From: an uncultured Paracoccaceae bacterium
GTDB taxonomy: Bacteria; Pseudomonadota; Alphaproteobacteria; Rhodobacterales; Rhodobacteraceae
Reading direction: 5' to 3'
DNA length: 45,150 nt
Assembly: GCA_937924905.1 (NCBI GenBank)
Contig: CALDUK010000011.1
Span: forward strand, 1 to 45,150
Made by a program: the position numbers and the translations under genes. Below are positions 24,867 through 33,812 of this stretch, one piece after another; within the stretch, counting starts at the first letter, position 1, and every line of letters starts with the position of its first letter. The notes beneath the pieces were generated by a model. That model saw nothing but the letters and a program-made list of their open reading frames with translations. It searched no databases and had not been told where the DNA came from.

Positions 24867-26032
24867 CGCGACGTGTTTCAATCTTTGGGGCCACAGGGTC
24901 CATTGGGCAGAACACCCTTGATCTGATCCGCCGTGATCCGCACGCGTTCAAGGTCGTCGCCCTGACAGGTGGCCGTAATATCAATGCCTTAGCGCGCGAT
25001 GCGAAAGCTTTCGATGCCGAGGTCGCGGTGACAGCGTACAACGACTGTTTGCCCGCATTGAAAGACGCTTTGTCCGGCACGGGCATCGAAGCCGCGTCAG
25101 GCGAAACCGCTCTTTTGGAAGCGGCCGAACGCCCCGCAGACTGGATCATGTCCGCAATCGTCGGTGCCGCTGGCCTGCCACCTGGCCTGAAAGCCTTGGA
25201 ACAAGGCACAGTGCTGGCCTTGGCCAACAAGGAAAGTCTGGTTACCGCCGGACCTTTGCTGATGGAAACGGCGCGCAAATTCGGCGCGCGGGTCCTGCCG
25301 GTCGACAGCGAACATTCCGCCGTGTTCCAGGCACTTCAGGGCGAAAATATCGACAGCGTCGAACGGGTGATCATCACCGCATCGGGCGGCGCGTTCCGGG
25401 ATTGGCCGATCGAAAAACTGGCCAGCGCGACCTGCGCGCAGGCGTCTTCTCATCCGAACTGGGATATGGGCCAACGGATTACCATCGACAGCGCCAGTAT
25501 GTTCAATAAAGCCCTGGAGCTTATTGAAACAAAAGAATTTTTCGGCATATCGCAAGACAAGATTGAAACGGTTGTGCATCCCGAAAGCCTGATGCACGCG
25601 CTGGTGGGCCATGTGGACGGCGGCTTGATTGCGCATGTGGGGCCACCTGATATGCGCCACGCGATCGGGTTTGCCCTGCATTACCCCGACCGCAAAGCGC
25701 TGCCGGTTGAGCGGCTTGATCTGGCGAAAATCGGCCAGTTCACGTTCCGCGAACCCGACCTTGCGCGCTATCCCGCCCTGGGACTTGCGCGCGATGTCAT
25801 GGAAACAGGCGGGCTTTCGGGCGCCGTGTTCAATGCCGCGAAAGAAACCGCGTTGGACGGGTTTATTGACGGGCAGATCGGGTTTACCAAGATGGCCGAG
25901 GTTGTGGCGGATGTGATCGAAATTATGTCGCCGCAAAGTCATGGAAACGCCGCGATTACGCTTGAAGCCGTGACAGAAGCGGACCACATGGCACGTAACG
26001 AGGCCAGATCTTTGATCGACAGAAAGAGTTAG
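24863..26032 (+). CDS. dxr: 1-deoxy-D-xylulose 5-phosphate reductoisomerase
   Basis: A 389-residue NADPH-dependent enzyme of the MEP isoprenoid pathway. It shows the dinucleotide motif FGATGSIGQNTLDLI at the N-terminus, ANKESLV, metal-binding VDSEHSA, and DSASMFNKALELIE with HPES downstream. Start ATG 24863 overlaps cdsA by ATGA. Its product line supplies the precursors used by UppS in the same operon. Confidence 0.96.
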   Translation: MTRRVSIFGATGSIGQNTLDLIRRDPHAFKVVALTGGRNINALARDAKAFDAEVAVTAYNDCLPALKDALSGTGIEAASGETALLEAAERPADWIMSAIVGAAGLPPGLKALEQGTVLALANKESLVTAGPLLMETARKFGARVLPVDSEHSAVFQALQGENIDSVERVIITASGGAFRDWPIEKLASATCAQASSHPNWDMGQRITIDSASMFNKALELIETKEFFGISQDKIETVVHPESLMHALVGHVDGGLIAHVGPPDMRHAIGFALHYPDRKALPVERLDLAKIGQFTFREPDLARYPALGLARDVMETGGLSGAVFNAAKETALDGFIDGQIGFTKMAEVVADVIEIMSPQSHGNAAITLEAVTEADHMARNEARSLIDRKS

Positions 26033-26035
26033 CGC

Positions 26036-27376
26036 GTGGACATTGCAGGGCTGATCCCGGTTTTCGGGAATATTATCTGGACCATTGCTGCTTTTGTGGC
26101 GGCTTTGTCCGTGATCGTCGCGATCCATGAATATGGCCATTACATCGTCGGGCGCTGGTCTGGCATCAAGGCCGAAGTGTTTTCAATCGGCTTCGGACCC
26201 GTTCTGGCCTCGCGCACCGACAGGCATGGCACAAAATGGCAGATCGCTGCTTTGCCTTTTGGCGGGTTTGTCAAATTCCTGGGCGATGCCGGGGCCGCAT
26301 CTGACAAAGACACCGAAGCGATGGACGCCATGTCGGGCGATGAACGACGCGCCAGCATGCATGGCGCGCCTTTGTGGGCGCGCGCGCTGACCGTGGCGGC
26401 GGGGCCCGTTTTCAATTTTATCCTGTCTTTTCTGATCTTTGCGTCGCTGTTGATGTTCCGGGGTGTGCCCGCTGATCCGATTGCGGTTGATGAGCTTTAC
26501 GTCCTGCCCGGCACGCCGACGAACAGTCTGCAATCGGGCGATGTTATTCTGGAAATCGAAGGCCAGCCTGTGCCGCCGACAGATGAATTCGGTGCTTTTG
26601 GTCGCTCGCTGACGCCGAAGCCTGAACTGGCTTACCGGGTTGAGCGCGACGGGCAGGTGGTCGATGTGCCGGGGCCTTGGCTTTATCCGGTTTATGTTTC
26701 TTCAATCACACCCAACTGGGCCGCAGATGATGCCGGGCTTCAGGTCGGTGACGTGATTACTGCGATTGATGGGGCGTCGATTTTCGACTTTGAGCAATTG
26801 CGCGACGTGGTCGGCGCATCCGACGGGCGACAGCTGACGCTGGATGTCTGGCGCGATGGCGAGACGTTGGAATTTGATCTGACGCCCGCGCGCCGCGATT
26901 TACCGCTGCCCGATGGTGGTTTCGAGACGCGCTGGCTGATTGGCCTGACCGGTGGGCTGGTGTTCGAACCAGCGGCCACTACGCCATCACTGGGCGAGGC
27001 GATGACTTACGGGGTCGATCAGATCCAGTTCATCATCACATCGTCGATTTCGGGCCTGTACCATATGATCGCCGGCAAGATTTCGACCTGTAATCTGTCG
27101 GGGCCAATCGGGATTGCCGAAACCTCGGGGCAGGCGGCAAGTCAGGGTTGGTTCACGTTCATCTATTTCATCGCGCTTTTGTCGACAGCGGTTGGGTTGA
27201 TCAATCTTTTCCCTATCCCGGTCTTGGATGGTGGGCATCTTGTCTTCTATGCGTTCGAAGCCATCGTGGGCCGACCGCCCAGCGATAAAGCCCTGCGGTA
27301 TTTGATGGCCGGCGGCCTGACCTTGATGCTGGCGTTGATGCTGTTTTCGGTCGGCAATGACCTGGTCTGCCCCTAG
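26036..27376 (+). CDS. rseP: RIP (site-2) zinc metalloprotease
   Basis: A 446-residue intramembrane protease, the RseP/YaeL type that cleaves anti-sigma factors and signal-peptide remnants. The active site HEYGH is at residues 31-35 in the first membrane helix, and the second motif NLFPIPVLDGGH lies near the C-terminus. Two PDZ-like segments lie between (around LQSGDVILEIEG and LQVGDVITAIDG). It starts with GTG at 26036, 3 nt after dxr, and precedes bamA. Confidence 0.94.
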   Translation: MDIAGLIPVFGNIIWTIAAFVAALSVIVAIHEYGHYIVGRWSGIKAEVFSIGFGPVLASRTDRHGTKWQIAALPFGGFVKFLGDAGAASDKDTEAMDAMSGDERRASMHGAPLWARALTVAAGPVFNFILSFLIFASLLMFRGVPADPIAVDELYVLPGTPTNSLQSGDVILEIEGQPVPPTDEFGAFGRSLTPKPELAYRVERDGQVVDVPGPWLYPVYVSSITPNWAADDAGLQVGDVITAIDGASIFDFEQLRDVVGASDGRQLTLDVWRDGETLEFDLTPARRDLPLPDGGFETRWLIGLTGGLVFEPAATTPSLGEAMTYGVDQIQFIITSSISGLYHMIAGKISTCNLSGPIGIAETSGQAASQGWFTFIYFIALLSTAVGLINLFPIPVLDGGHLVFYAFEAIVGRPPSDKALRYLMAGGLTLMLALMLFSVGNDLVCP

Positions 27377-27461
27377 CGGCCTGATCACGCCCCAGGATCG
27401 CCGCAATCGCGACATATTCTAAAGGTATCACCACGTCAGTTGTAAACTTAGGACTGACGCT

Positions 27462-27587
27462 ATGGCTGTTCTTCAAAAAGGATATCGCGGACTTAGCCTT
27501 TTGCTTTTGCTGAATGCTGACCGCGTTTTTGTGGCATCCATCATGTTCGGCGCGCTTTGTCTTGGCGCCTATCTGGGCAGTGGCTGA
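27462..27587 (+). CDS. 41-residue single-helix membrane protein
   Basis: A short frame below usual gene-calling cut-offs. ATG 27462 is preceded by AGGA at 8 nt. The product begins MAVLQKGYRGLSLLLLLNAD and continues with a second hydrophobic stretch, VASIMFGALCLGAYLGSG, ending in TGA. It therefore has one or two short membrane segments with a positively charged N-terminus. It stands between rseP and bamA. I believe similar small proteins occur in relatives, but cannot verify it. Function is unknown. Confidence 0.6.
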   Translation: MAVLQKGYRGLSLLLLLNADRVFVASIMFGALCLGAYLGSG

Positions 27588-27715
27588 CCACGCCTTGTGA
27601 TTTCGCCGCACGACATGGCAGCCTGTCCGCCGGCGTTTGGCGGGCCGTCCGTTTTGACACCCCCATAGAATCCCGATACCTCACGTTCAGACATTACTGA
27701 CGGGCGGGCAGCATT

Positions 27716-30001
27716 ATGGGCAGTTTCTTTCGCATGATCCGGGTCATTGCGCCGGTGGTGTTTTTGGTGACATGTCTGTCTTCGGCCAGCGCGCAAACGC
27801 GGGTGAACACAGTCACGGTCGATGGCAACCAACGTATTCCCGTTACAACGATTGTGCGTTTGATCGACGCCGCCCCGGGCGCAGTTCTGAGCGCCGATGA
27901 TATCAACGATGCCACGCAGCGGATCATGGGATCGGGCCTGTTTGAAACGGCCGAGATCGTGCCAGTGCCGGGTGGATTGCGCGTGGTTGTGGTTGAACGC
28001 CCGACGGTCAACCGGATCAGCATCGAAGGCAATCAGCGGATCGACGACGAAGACCTGCTGCCGCTGATTGAGCTGAGCCCGCGCCGGGTTTATTCCGCGC
28101 GTCAGGCCGAGGCGGATGCCGCCGCCATGTCGGATTTCTATACCGCACGGGCGCGTCTGGCCGCCGTTGTGACGCCCCGGATCATTCGGCGGACTGACAA
28201 CCGCGTTGACGTGGTGTTCGAGGTCAGCGAAGGCCGGGTTGTTGAAAACGAACGGATCAGCTTTGTCGGCAACCGGGCGTTTTCGGACCGGCGGTTGCGC
28301 CGTGTGATCGAGACCAAGCAAGCGGGTCTGCTGCGCCAATTGATCAACAGCGACACGTTCGTGCCCGAGCGGATCGCCTTTGATCGACAGCTTTTGACCG
28401 ATTTCTATCGCTCGCGCGGCTATGTGGATTTCACTGTTCTGGATGTCACCACACAGCTAAGCCGTGAACGCGACGCGACCTTTGTGACCTTCAATTTGCG
28501 TGAAGGGCAATCTTTTGATGTGGGCGCCGTCACCGTAAGCAGCGACTTTCCGACGATGAACCTGGATGACTATCGGGGCGCGCTGCGTATCCGGTCGGGT
28601 GAAACCTGGTCGCCCAGTTTGATAGACGAACAGGTCAACCGGCTGGAACGTCTCGCGACGCGACAGGGATTTGATTTTGCGCGTGTTGATCCGCTGGTGT
28701 CGCGCAATGACCGCGCGCTGACGCTGGACGTGGATTTCGCGATTGTGCGCGGCCCGCGTGTGTTCGTTGAACGGATTGATATCGAAGGCAACCAAACCAC
28801 GCTTGACCGGGTGGTGCGCCGTCAATTCGATACGGTGGAAGGTGACCCGTTCAATCCGCGCGAGATCCGCAATGCGGCGGAACGCATACGCGCGCTTGGA
28901 TTTTTCGGAACCGTCGATGTTCAGACGCGCGAAGGGTCGGCGTCAGATCAGGTGGTGGTTGATGTCGAAGTCGATGAACAGCCAACCGGCAACCTGACCT
29001 TTGGCGGCAGTTTCAGCGACGAAAGCGGCTTTGCCCTGGCGGTCGGATTTTCCGAACGGAACTTTCTGGGGCGTGGTCAGTTGCTGTCGGTCGATATCGT
29101 ATCGGGCGGGGAAGACCGGCGCGCGGTCTTGTCCTTCCGCGAGCCGGCCTTTCTGGGCCGTGATCTGACCTTTGGGCTGGATGTGAATTTCGCGGTCACC
29201 GATTTTGATGACGCCAGCTATGAGACCGAAACGCTTAGCTTTTCGCCCAGCATTGCATTTCCCGTTGCCGATAATGCGCGGCTGCGTCTTTTCTATGAAA
29301 TTGGACGGGAAGAGATTTTCAACGTCTCGCCCGATGCCTCGCCCATTCTGGATGCGGAAGCTGGCAGTCAGATCAAAAGCTCGATCGGGTATACCTATAC
29401 GCTGGATCGTATTCGCGGCGGGTTGAACCCGGGCCGTGGCATTCGTCTGACCTTCAGCCAGGAACTGGCCGGTCTGGGCGGCGATACCGAGTTCTTGCGG
29501 TCGACCGCTACGCTTGTGGCGCAGCGCGATGTGTTCAACGAAGAAGTGACACTGCGCGCCATTCTGGAGGGCGGAAACATCCGTGCTTTGGGGGGCGGCA
29601 CAACGCGCGTGATCGATCGCTTCTCGTTGTCGGCACGGCAATTGCGGGGCTTTTCCTCGCGGGGGGTCGGGCCTCGGGATACAGGTGCGGCGGATGCGGA
29701 TGTGCTGGGGGGCAACAACTATTTCGCGCTGCGATTGGAAGCGGACTTCCCGCTGGGTCTGCCCGAGGAATACGGCATTTCGGGTGGCGTGTTCTTTGAC
29801 GCAGGGTCGCTCTGGAGCCTTGATAACACCGCCGGTCTTGCGCTGGTGGATGATGATTTTGAGTTGCGGACCGCGATAGGCTTTTCGATCTTCTGGACCA
29901 CGCCCATCGGGCCGCTGCGTCTGAACTTTGCCCGTCCGCTTGAATCGAACCCTCTCGATGACGAGAACACCTTTGATATCACGCTTTCCACTCGTTTTTA
30001 A
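27716..30001 (+). CDS. bamA: Outer membrane protein assembly factor BamA
   Basis: A 761-residue outer-membrane protein that inserts beta-barrel proteins. A signal peptide (VFLVTCLSSASAQ) is followed by five POTRA repeats (from VNTVTVDGNQRIPVTT; the later ones open with FVGNRAFSDRRL and IDIEGNQTTLDR). The C-terminal Omp85 barrel contains the loop-6 type segment GFSSRGVGPRD, the FF/FxxR region, and ends in the aromatic-terminated STRF needed for barrel recognition. ATG 27716 lacks a strong ribosome site. The skp gene starts inside its 3' end. Confidence 0.95.
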   Translation: MGSFFRMIRVIAPVVFLVTCLSSASAQTRVNTVTVDGNQRIPVTTIVRLIDAAPGAVLSADDINDATQRIMGSGLFETAEIVPVPGGLRVVVVERPTVNRISIEGNQRIDDEDLLPLIELSPRRVYSARQAEADAAAMSDFYTARARLAAVVTPRIIRRTDNRVDVVFEVSEGRVVENERISFVGNRAFSDRRLRRVIETKQAGLLRQLINSDTFVPERIAFDRQLLTDFYRSRGYVDFTVLDVTTQLSRERDATFVTFNLREGQSFDVGAVTVSSDFPTMNLDDYRGALRIRSGETWSPSLIDEQVNRLERLATRQGFDFARVDPLVSRNDRALTLDVDFAIVRGPRVFVERIDIEGNQTTLDRVVRRQFDTVEGDPFNPREIRNAAERIRALGFFGTVDVQTREGSASDQVVVDVEVDEQPTGNLTFGGSFSDESGFALAVGFSERNFLGRGQLLSVDIVSGGEDRRAVLSFREPAFLGRDLTFGLDVNFAVTDFDDASYETETLSFSPSIAFPVADNARLRLFYEIGREEIFNVSPDASPILDAEAGSQIKSSIGYTYTLDRIRGGLNPGRGIRLTFSQELAGLGGDTEFLRSTATLVAQRDVFNEEVTLRAILEGGNIRALGGGTTRVIDRFSLSARQLRGFSSRGVGPRDTGAADADVLGGNNYFALRLEADFPLGLPEEYGISGGVFFDAGSLWSLDNTAGLALVDDDFELRTAIGFSIFWTTPIGPLRLNFARPLESNPLDDENTFDITLSTRF

Positions 30002-30518
30002 AGCGCTGCTGCTGGTCGCCGTGCTGGCGGCCTGGCCGTTGGGCGCAATGGCGCAGCAAGGCTCGGCCATTCTGACGATTGATCAGGACCGGTTGTTTGC
30101 CGAAACGCGTCTTGGGGCCGAGACATTGGCCGAGTTGGAACGTCAGGCTCAACAGTTGGCGGCCGAGAACGCCGCGATCGAGGCTGATTTGATTGCCGAA
30201 GAACAAGACCTTACGGACCGGCGTGCAACCCTGCCGGCGGATGAGTTTCGCGCCCTGGCCGATGCGTTTGACACGCGCGTTCAGGCGTTGCGGGCGGCGC
30301 AAGACGACAAGGCACGGGTTTTGAACAGAAACGAAGACGACGCAAGGGCGACGTTTTTCAATCAAATCGCCGTTGTTCTGTCCGAGATCGTGCGCGAACA
30401 AGGGGCGCTGGTGGTGATTGACCGGCGCGATGTGTTTTTGTCAGCCGACCGGATTGATATCACCGACGAAGCCATTCGCCGGGTGAACCAGAGGGATATG
30501 GACAAGCCCGAGCCTTGA
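29958..30518 (+). CDS. skp: OmpH/Skp-family periplasmic chaperone
   Basis: A 186-residue protein with a signal peptide (ALLLVAVLAAWPLGAMAQ) and a long charged coiled-coil arm (about residues 55-130, ELERQAQQLAAENAAIEADL). The ILTIDQDRLF strand before it and the VVIDRRDVFLSADRIDIT strand after it complete the Skp fold. Skp holds unfolded outer-membrane proteins before delivery to BamA. The start chosen at 29958 overlaps bamA by 44 nt, as often seen in this pair. Its stop TGA directly abuts the stop of convergent carA. Confidence 0.9.
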   Translation: MTRTPLISRFPLVFKALLLVAVLAAWPLGAMAQQGSAILTIDQDRLFAETRLGAETLAELERQAQQLAAENAAIEADLIAEEQDLTDRRATLPADEFRALADAFDTRVQALRAAQDDKARVLNRNEDDARATFFNQIAVVLSEIVREQGALVVIDRRDVFLSADRIDITDEAIRRVNQRDMDKPEP

Positions 30519-31682
30519 TCAGGCCGGCTGTTTGGCGTCTGCCATCGCGCCTGCGAAACGTTCGAACAGATACATACTGTCCACCGGGCCGGGGCTTGCT
30601 TCGGGATGGTATTGCACCGAAAACACCGGGCGGTCGGTCATGCGGATGCCGCAGTTTGAGCCGTCGAACAGGGACACGTGGGTTTCTTTGACGCCCTGGG
30701 GCAAGGTCTGGCTGTCGACGGTGAAGCCGTGGTTCATCGAGGTGATTTCGACTTTGTTGGTTTCCATATCCTTAACAGGATGGTTTGCGCCGTGATGGCC
30801 GTGGTTCATCTTGACGGTCCGCGCGCCCAGGGCAAGCGCCAGCATCTGATGGCCCAGACAGATGCCGAAGACGGGAATGTTGGCCTGATCGAGGACGCCT
30901 TTGATCATCGGCACCGCATAGGCGCCCGTCGCCGCCGGGTCGCCCGGGCCGTTTGACAGAAACAGACCATCGGGTTTAAGCGCCAGAACATCCTCGGCAG
31001 TTGCAGTGGCCGGCAGAACGGTGACGTCGCAGCCGACGCTGGCAAGGCACCGCAGAATGTTGCGTTTCGCGCCATAGTCGATGGCGACCACTTTGTGGAT
31101 TGGATTTTCCTGCCGGGTGAAACCCTCGGGCCAGGCCCACCGCATTTCATCCCAGCGATAGGATTGGGCGCAGGTGACCTCTTTCGCCAGATCAAGCCCT
31201 TCCAGCCCTTGAAAGGCACGGGCAGACGCGACCAGCGCTTCGATGTCGAATTTGCCATCGGGATTGTGGGCCAAGGCGACATGAGGCGCGCCCTGTTGGC
31301 GGATCGCGCGGGTCAGTCTGCGTGTGTCGACCCCGCCGATGCCGACGCGGCCGCGCCGGGCCAGCCAGTCAGACAGGTTTTCCAGCGCGCGCCAATTCGA
31401 TGGTTCGGTCGGATCCCATTTCACGACAAGCCCTTCGGCCACCGGATCTGCGGTTTCGTCGTCTTCTGTGTTCACGCCTGTGTTGCCGATATGTGGGAAG
31501 GTGAAGGTCACGACCTGACCGGCATAGGACGGGTCTGTCATAATCTCCTGATAGCCCGTCATGGCGGTGTTAAAGCAAAGCTCGGCCACCTTTTGGCCGG
31601 TTGCGCCGAAGCCCTGACCGAAGAACAGGGTGCCATCTGCAAGGGCCAGGCAGGCCGTCGGTTTCGATGTGGTGTCGGCCAT
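30519..31682 (-). CDS. carA: Carbamoyl-phosphate synthase small subunit
   Basis: A 387-residue glutaminase subunit supplying ammonia for carbamoyl phosphate (arginine and pyrimidine synthesis). The N-terminal domain shows FGATGQKVAELCFNTAMTGYQE. The class I glutamine amidotransferase domain has the nucleophile in FGICLGHQML, and the His/Glu pair in QYHPEASPG. ATG 31682 gives the normal length; the frame continues to 31745 without homology. carB is not in the window. Confidence 0.96.
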   Translation of the reverse strand: MADTTSKPTACLALADGTLFFGQGFGATGQKVAELCFNTAMTGYQEIMTDPSYAGQVVTFTFPHIGNTGVNTEDDETADPVAEGLVVKWDPTEPSNWRALENLSDWLARRGRVGIGGVDTRRLTRAIRQQGAPHVALAHNPDGKFDIEALVASARAFQGLEGLDLAKEVTCAQSYRWDEMRWAWPEGFTRQENPIHKVVAIDYGAKRNILRCLASVGCDVTVLPATATAEDVLALKPDGLFLSNGPGDPAATGAYAVPMIKGVLDQANIPVFGICLGHQMLALALGARTVKMNHGHHGANHPVKDMETNKVEITSMNHGFTVDSQTLPQGVKETHVSLFDGSNCGIRMTDRPVFSVQYHPEASPGPVDSMYLFERFAGAMADAKQPA

Positions 31683-31865
31683 GCTTGAGATCCCCCATAT
31701 GTTGATAAACGGCCCGGGTGTACGGCCTGTGGGCAGGGGCGTCAAGGCAATAGGAAATTTCGCTTATACAAATTTTTCAATGCCTTAGCGCCAGAGCGTC
31801 TGGTTGCGACGCCGGTAAGGACAAGTTAATGTCGCGACTCTCTGGGACCATGGGATGAGACCTTG

Positions 31866-32333
31866 ATGGAATTGCGAGATCAAATCGGCGATGCGCTGAA
31901 AACTGCGATGCGCGAGAAGGATACATTGCGTCTGTCAACGCTGCGGCTGATCAATGCTGCAATCAAAGACCGCGATATTGCAAAGCGCGGCGAAGGCGGT
32001 GATGGGGCCGATAGCGGTGTGGACGGAACCGAGATCTTGCAAATACTGGGCAAGATGGTGAAGCAGCGCCAGGAATCTGCACGCGCCTATGAAGAAGGCG
32101 GCCGCTTGGAATTGGCCGAACAGGAACGATCAGAAGTTGTGGTGATCGAGGATTTTCTGCCCCGGCAGTTGGACGAGGCCGAAACGGCCCAGGCTGTTGA
32201 GGCCGCGATTGCGGAGACCGGCGCGGATTCGATCCGCGATATGGGCAAAGTGATGGGGTCACTTAAGGCCAAATACACCGGTCAGATGGATTTTGGGGCT
32301 GTCGGGCCGATGGTAAAGGCAAAGCTGGGATAG
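31866..32333 (+). CDS. GatB/YqeY domain protein
   Basis: A 155-residue YqeY-like protein, related to the C-terminal tail domain of GatB. Seen: ALKTAMREKDTLRLSTLRLI near the start, ILGKMVKQRQESARAYEEGGR, and VVIEDFLPRQLDE, with MGKVMGSLKAKYTGQMDF toward the end. These are the standard helices of the family. The physiological role is unsettled; tRNA-related binding has been proposed from the GatB link. It is divergent from carA and ends 6 nt from the convergent DUF2244 gene. Confidence 0.9.
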   Translation: MELRDQIGDALKTAMREKDTLRLSTLRLINAAIKDRDIAKRGEGGDGADSGVDGTEILQILGKMVKQRQESARAYEEGGRLELAEQERSEVVVIEDFLPRQLDEAETAQAVEAAIAETGADSIRDMGKVMGSLKAKYTGQMDFGAVGPMVKAKLG

Positions 32334-32339
32334 GGTGGC

Positions 32340-32816
32340 TTAACCGGTGCGGATGCGGGCCGTCAGGTCGCGATAGAGCGTTTCGCGTTCGTCTGATGTC
32401 AGGAACGCGCCCAGTTCCACTTCCCGCCCGCCGCCGCGCAATGTCAGATATTTCTCGACCGGGCCGTCATTGCGAAGATTAACGGTCACCCAATATCGGT
32501 TCGCCCCCCAGATCAGCGGCGCCCCCTGCGGCGGTGTATGGCGAAGATCAAGCCGGGTTCCCGTTAGCACAAGTTCTTCTTCGGTGCTGCGCGCGCGTTG
32601 GTTGGTTTGTAGGGCATGCCAGATGCCGGCGATGGCCAGCAGAAAAAAGCACAACAACACCCAGGCCACGGCCGATCCCAGAACCGCGAAAAGCGGCAGG
32701 CTGAGCATGATTGCGGTACAACCGATGAACCAGACAAAGCCGCGCCGGGTCATAGACTGGTGCGGCCAAAGCGTAAGGCGGGTTTCTGTCGGAGTTTCAG
32801 ACCATTGGTAGGGCAT
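32340..32816 (-). CDS. DUF2244 membrane protein
   Basis: A 158-residue protein with two adjacent membrane helices (FVWFIGCTAIMLSLPLFAVL and VAWVLLCFFLLAIAGIWHAL) followed by a beta-rich cytoplasmic domain with ANRYWVTVNL and a REVELGAFLTSDERETLYRDL ending. This matches DUF2244, an uncharacterised family often found near cytochrome oxidase genes in alphaproteobacteria; here ctaD is 1 kb away. Function unknown. Confidence 0.85.
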   Translation of the reverse strand: MPYQWSETPTETRLTLWPHQSMTRRGFVWFIGCTAIMLSLPLFAVLGSAVAWVLLCFFLLAIAGIWHALQTNQRARSTEEELVLTGTRLDLRHTPPQGAPLIWGANRYWVTVNLRNDGPVEKYLTLRGGGREVELGAFLTSDERETLYRDLTARIRTG

Positions 32817-32852
32817 GGTTTAGGTGTAGGGCGGGGGCCCCCATCATCAAGA

Positions 32853-32882
32853 CATCCCGGACCACGTCTGCGGTCCGGGATG
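32853..32882 (-). terminator. Hairpin after the Pro/Thr-rich gene
   Basis: CATCCCGGACC and GGTCCGGGATG form a perfect 11-bp stem with an 8-nt loop, 31 nt beyond the stop codon of the minus-strand gene at 32914. There is no T-run of note on that side, so this is termination by structure or an RNA-protecting element. Confidence 0.65.
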
Positions 32883-32913
32883 CAATTGGTTTAAAAAGCC
32901 GGTGTGGCGTGGG

Positions 32914-33528
32914 TTATTCTGACGTCGGGTTGAACCCGGACCAGTCGCCACCAGTGCCCACTTCACGGCGATAGTCATTCACCTGATTGCGGAAACTTTC
33001 GCTTTGTTCGCGGTAGTTTTCTTCGCTGGTGACGCCCAGTTCACTGAGACGGTCATATTTCGACTGCGCACCGCTGGTTGGTGTCGGTGTGTCGTCTGTC
33101 GGGCCAGCCGTTGGTGTTGGCGTTGGTGCCGATGGTGTCGGAACCGGTGTTGGCGTACTGGGTGTGCCTGTATCGGTTGTCACGACGACGCGTGGCGCTG
33201 TTGGCCGGTTGTCTGAATCGCTGTCGGGTTCAGGAATGCCAGCGCCGGGCTGGTGCCTGAACCGCGCGAAAAAGCCACCGTTATTGGTGACGCGGTTGGA
33301 CAGGACGCGCGGCGTCGCTGTGGCCGTGCCGCAATCCATCTGAGCCGCAAGCCGCTGAGGGACTTCGGCACCGACGCGCGGGCAATATACGGTTGATCCT
33401 GCGGACGCGGTCTGCCCAACGCGGTCAGCGCTGACAGCGCTGTTGCCATAAGCACCGGCGAGAACGGGAGCGGGAAGTGTCAATGCGAGAGCGAGCGCGA
33501 TGGCTACGCTTGGGGATTTTGAAGACAT
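32914..33528 (-). CDS. Secreted protein with Pro/Thr-rich linker
   Basis: A 204-residue protein that I cannot place in a family. It has a Sec signal (VAIALALALTLPAPVLAG) and two Cys spaced 16 apart early in the mature part (TVYCPRVG and QMDCGTAT, possibly a disulfide). A low-complexity Pro/Thr stretch of about 40 residues follows, then a polar C-terminal helix (KYDRLSELGVTSEENYREQ). The linker suggests a tethered or surface-exposed periplasmic or outer-membrane-associated protein. In-frame starts are ATG 33528 (best spaced from GAGT), ATG 33534 and GTG 33540. It is transcribed alone and divergent from nothing nearby. Confidence 0.65.
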   Translation of the reverse strand: MSSKSPSVAIALALALTLPAPVLAGAYGNSAVSADRVGQTASAGSTVYCPRVGAEVPQRLAAQMDCGTATATPRVLSNRVTNNGGFFARFRHQPGAGIPEPDSDSDNRPTAPRVVVTTDTGTPSTPTPVPTPSAPTPTPTAGPTDDTPTPTSGAQSKYDRLSELGVTSEENYREQSESFRNQVNDYRREVGTGGDWSGFNPTSE

Positions 33529-33766
33529 GAACATACTCACTGCTTTCTGGTTTTTTTACATGGCGCGTCTGACGCCAAGGTTACTCACACAACGCAACTG
33601 GTTCGCCACACGAACCACATCGCTTGAACAAATTGGTACCTCAAATGGGTTCGAAATGTCTAATTTTCGTCAATCCAACCGATTTTTACCACATTACGCT
33701 GGCAAAATAGAGACAGATTGGTGTGTAGCCCTGTCAGTGTTTCCAAAACGTGGAGGCTGGGCAAAG

Positions 33767-33795
33767 AAAAAGCCCCGCCGAAGACGGGGCTTTTT
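33767..33795. terminator. Strong bidirectional terminator after ctaD
   Basis: AAAAAGCCCCG and CGGGGCTTTTT form a perfect 11-bp stem around a 7-nt loop, with A/T tracts on both sides. It is an intrinsic terminator in either direction and lies 18 nt past the ctaD stop codon. Confidence 0.9.
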
Positions 33796-33812
33796 CGCAA
33801 TTTCGGTCGAAT

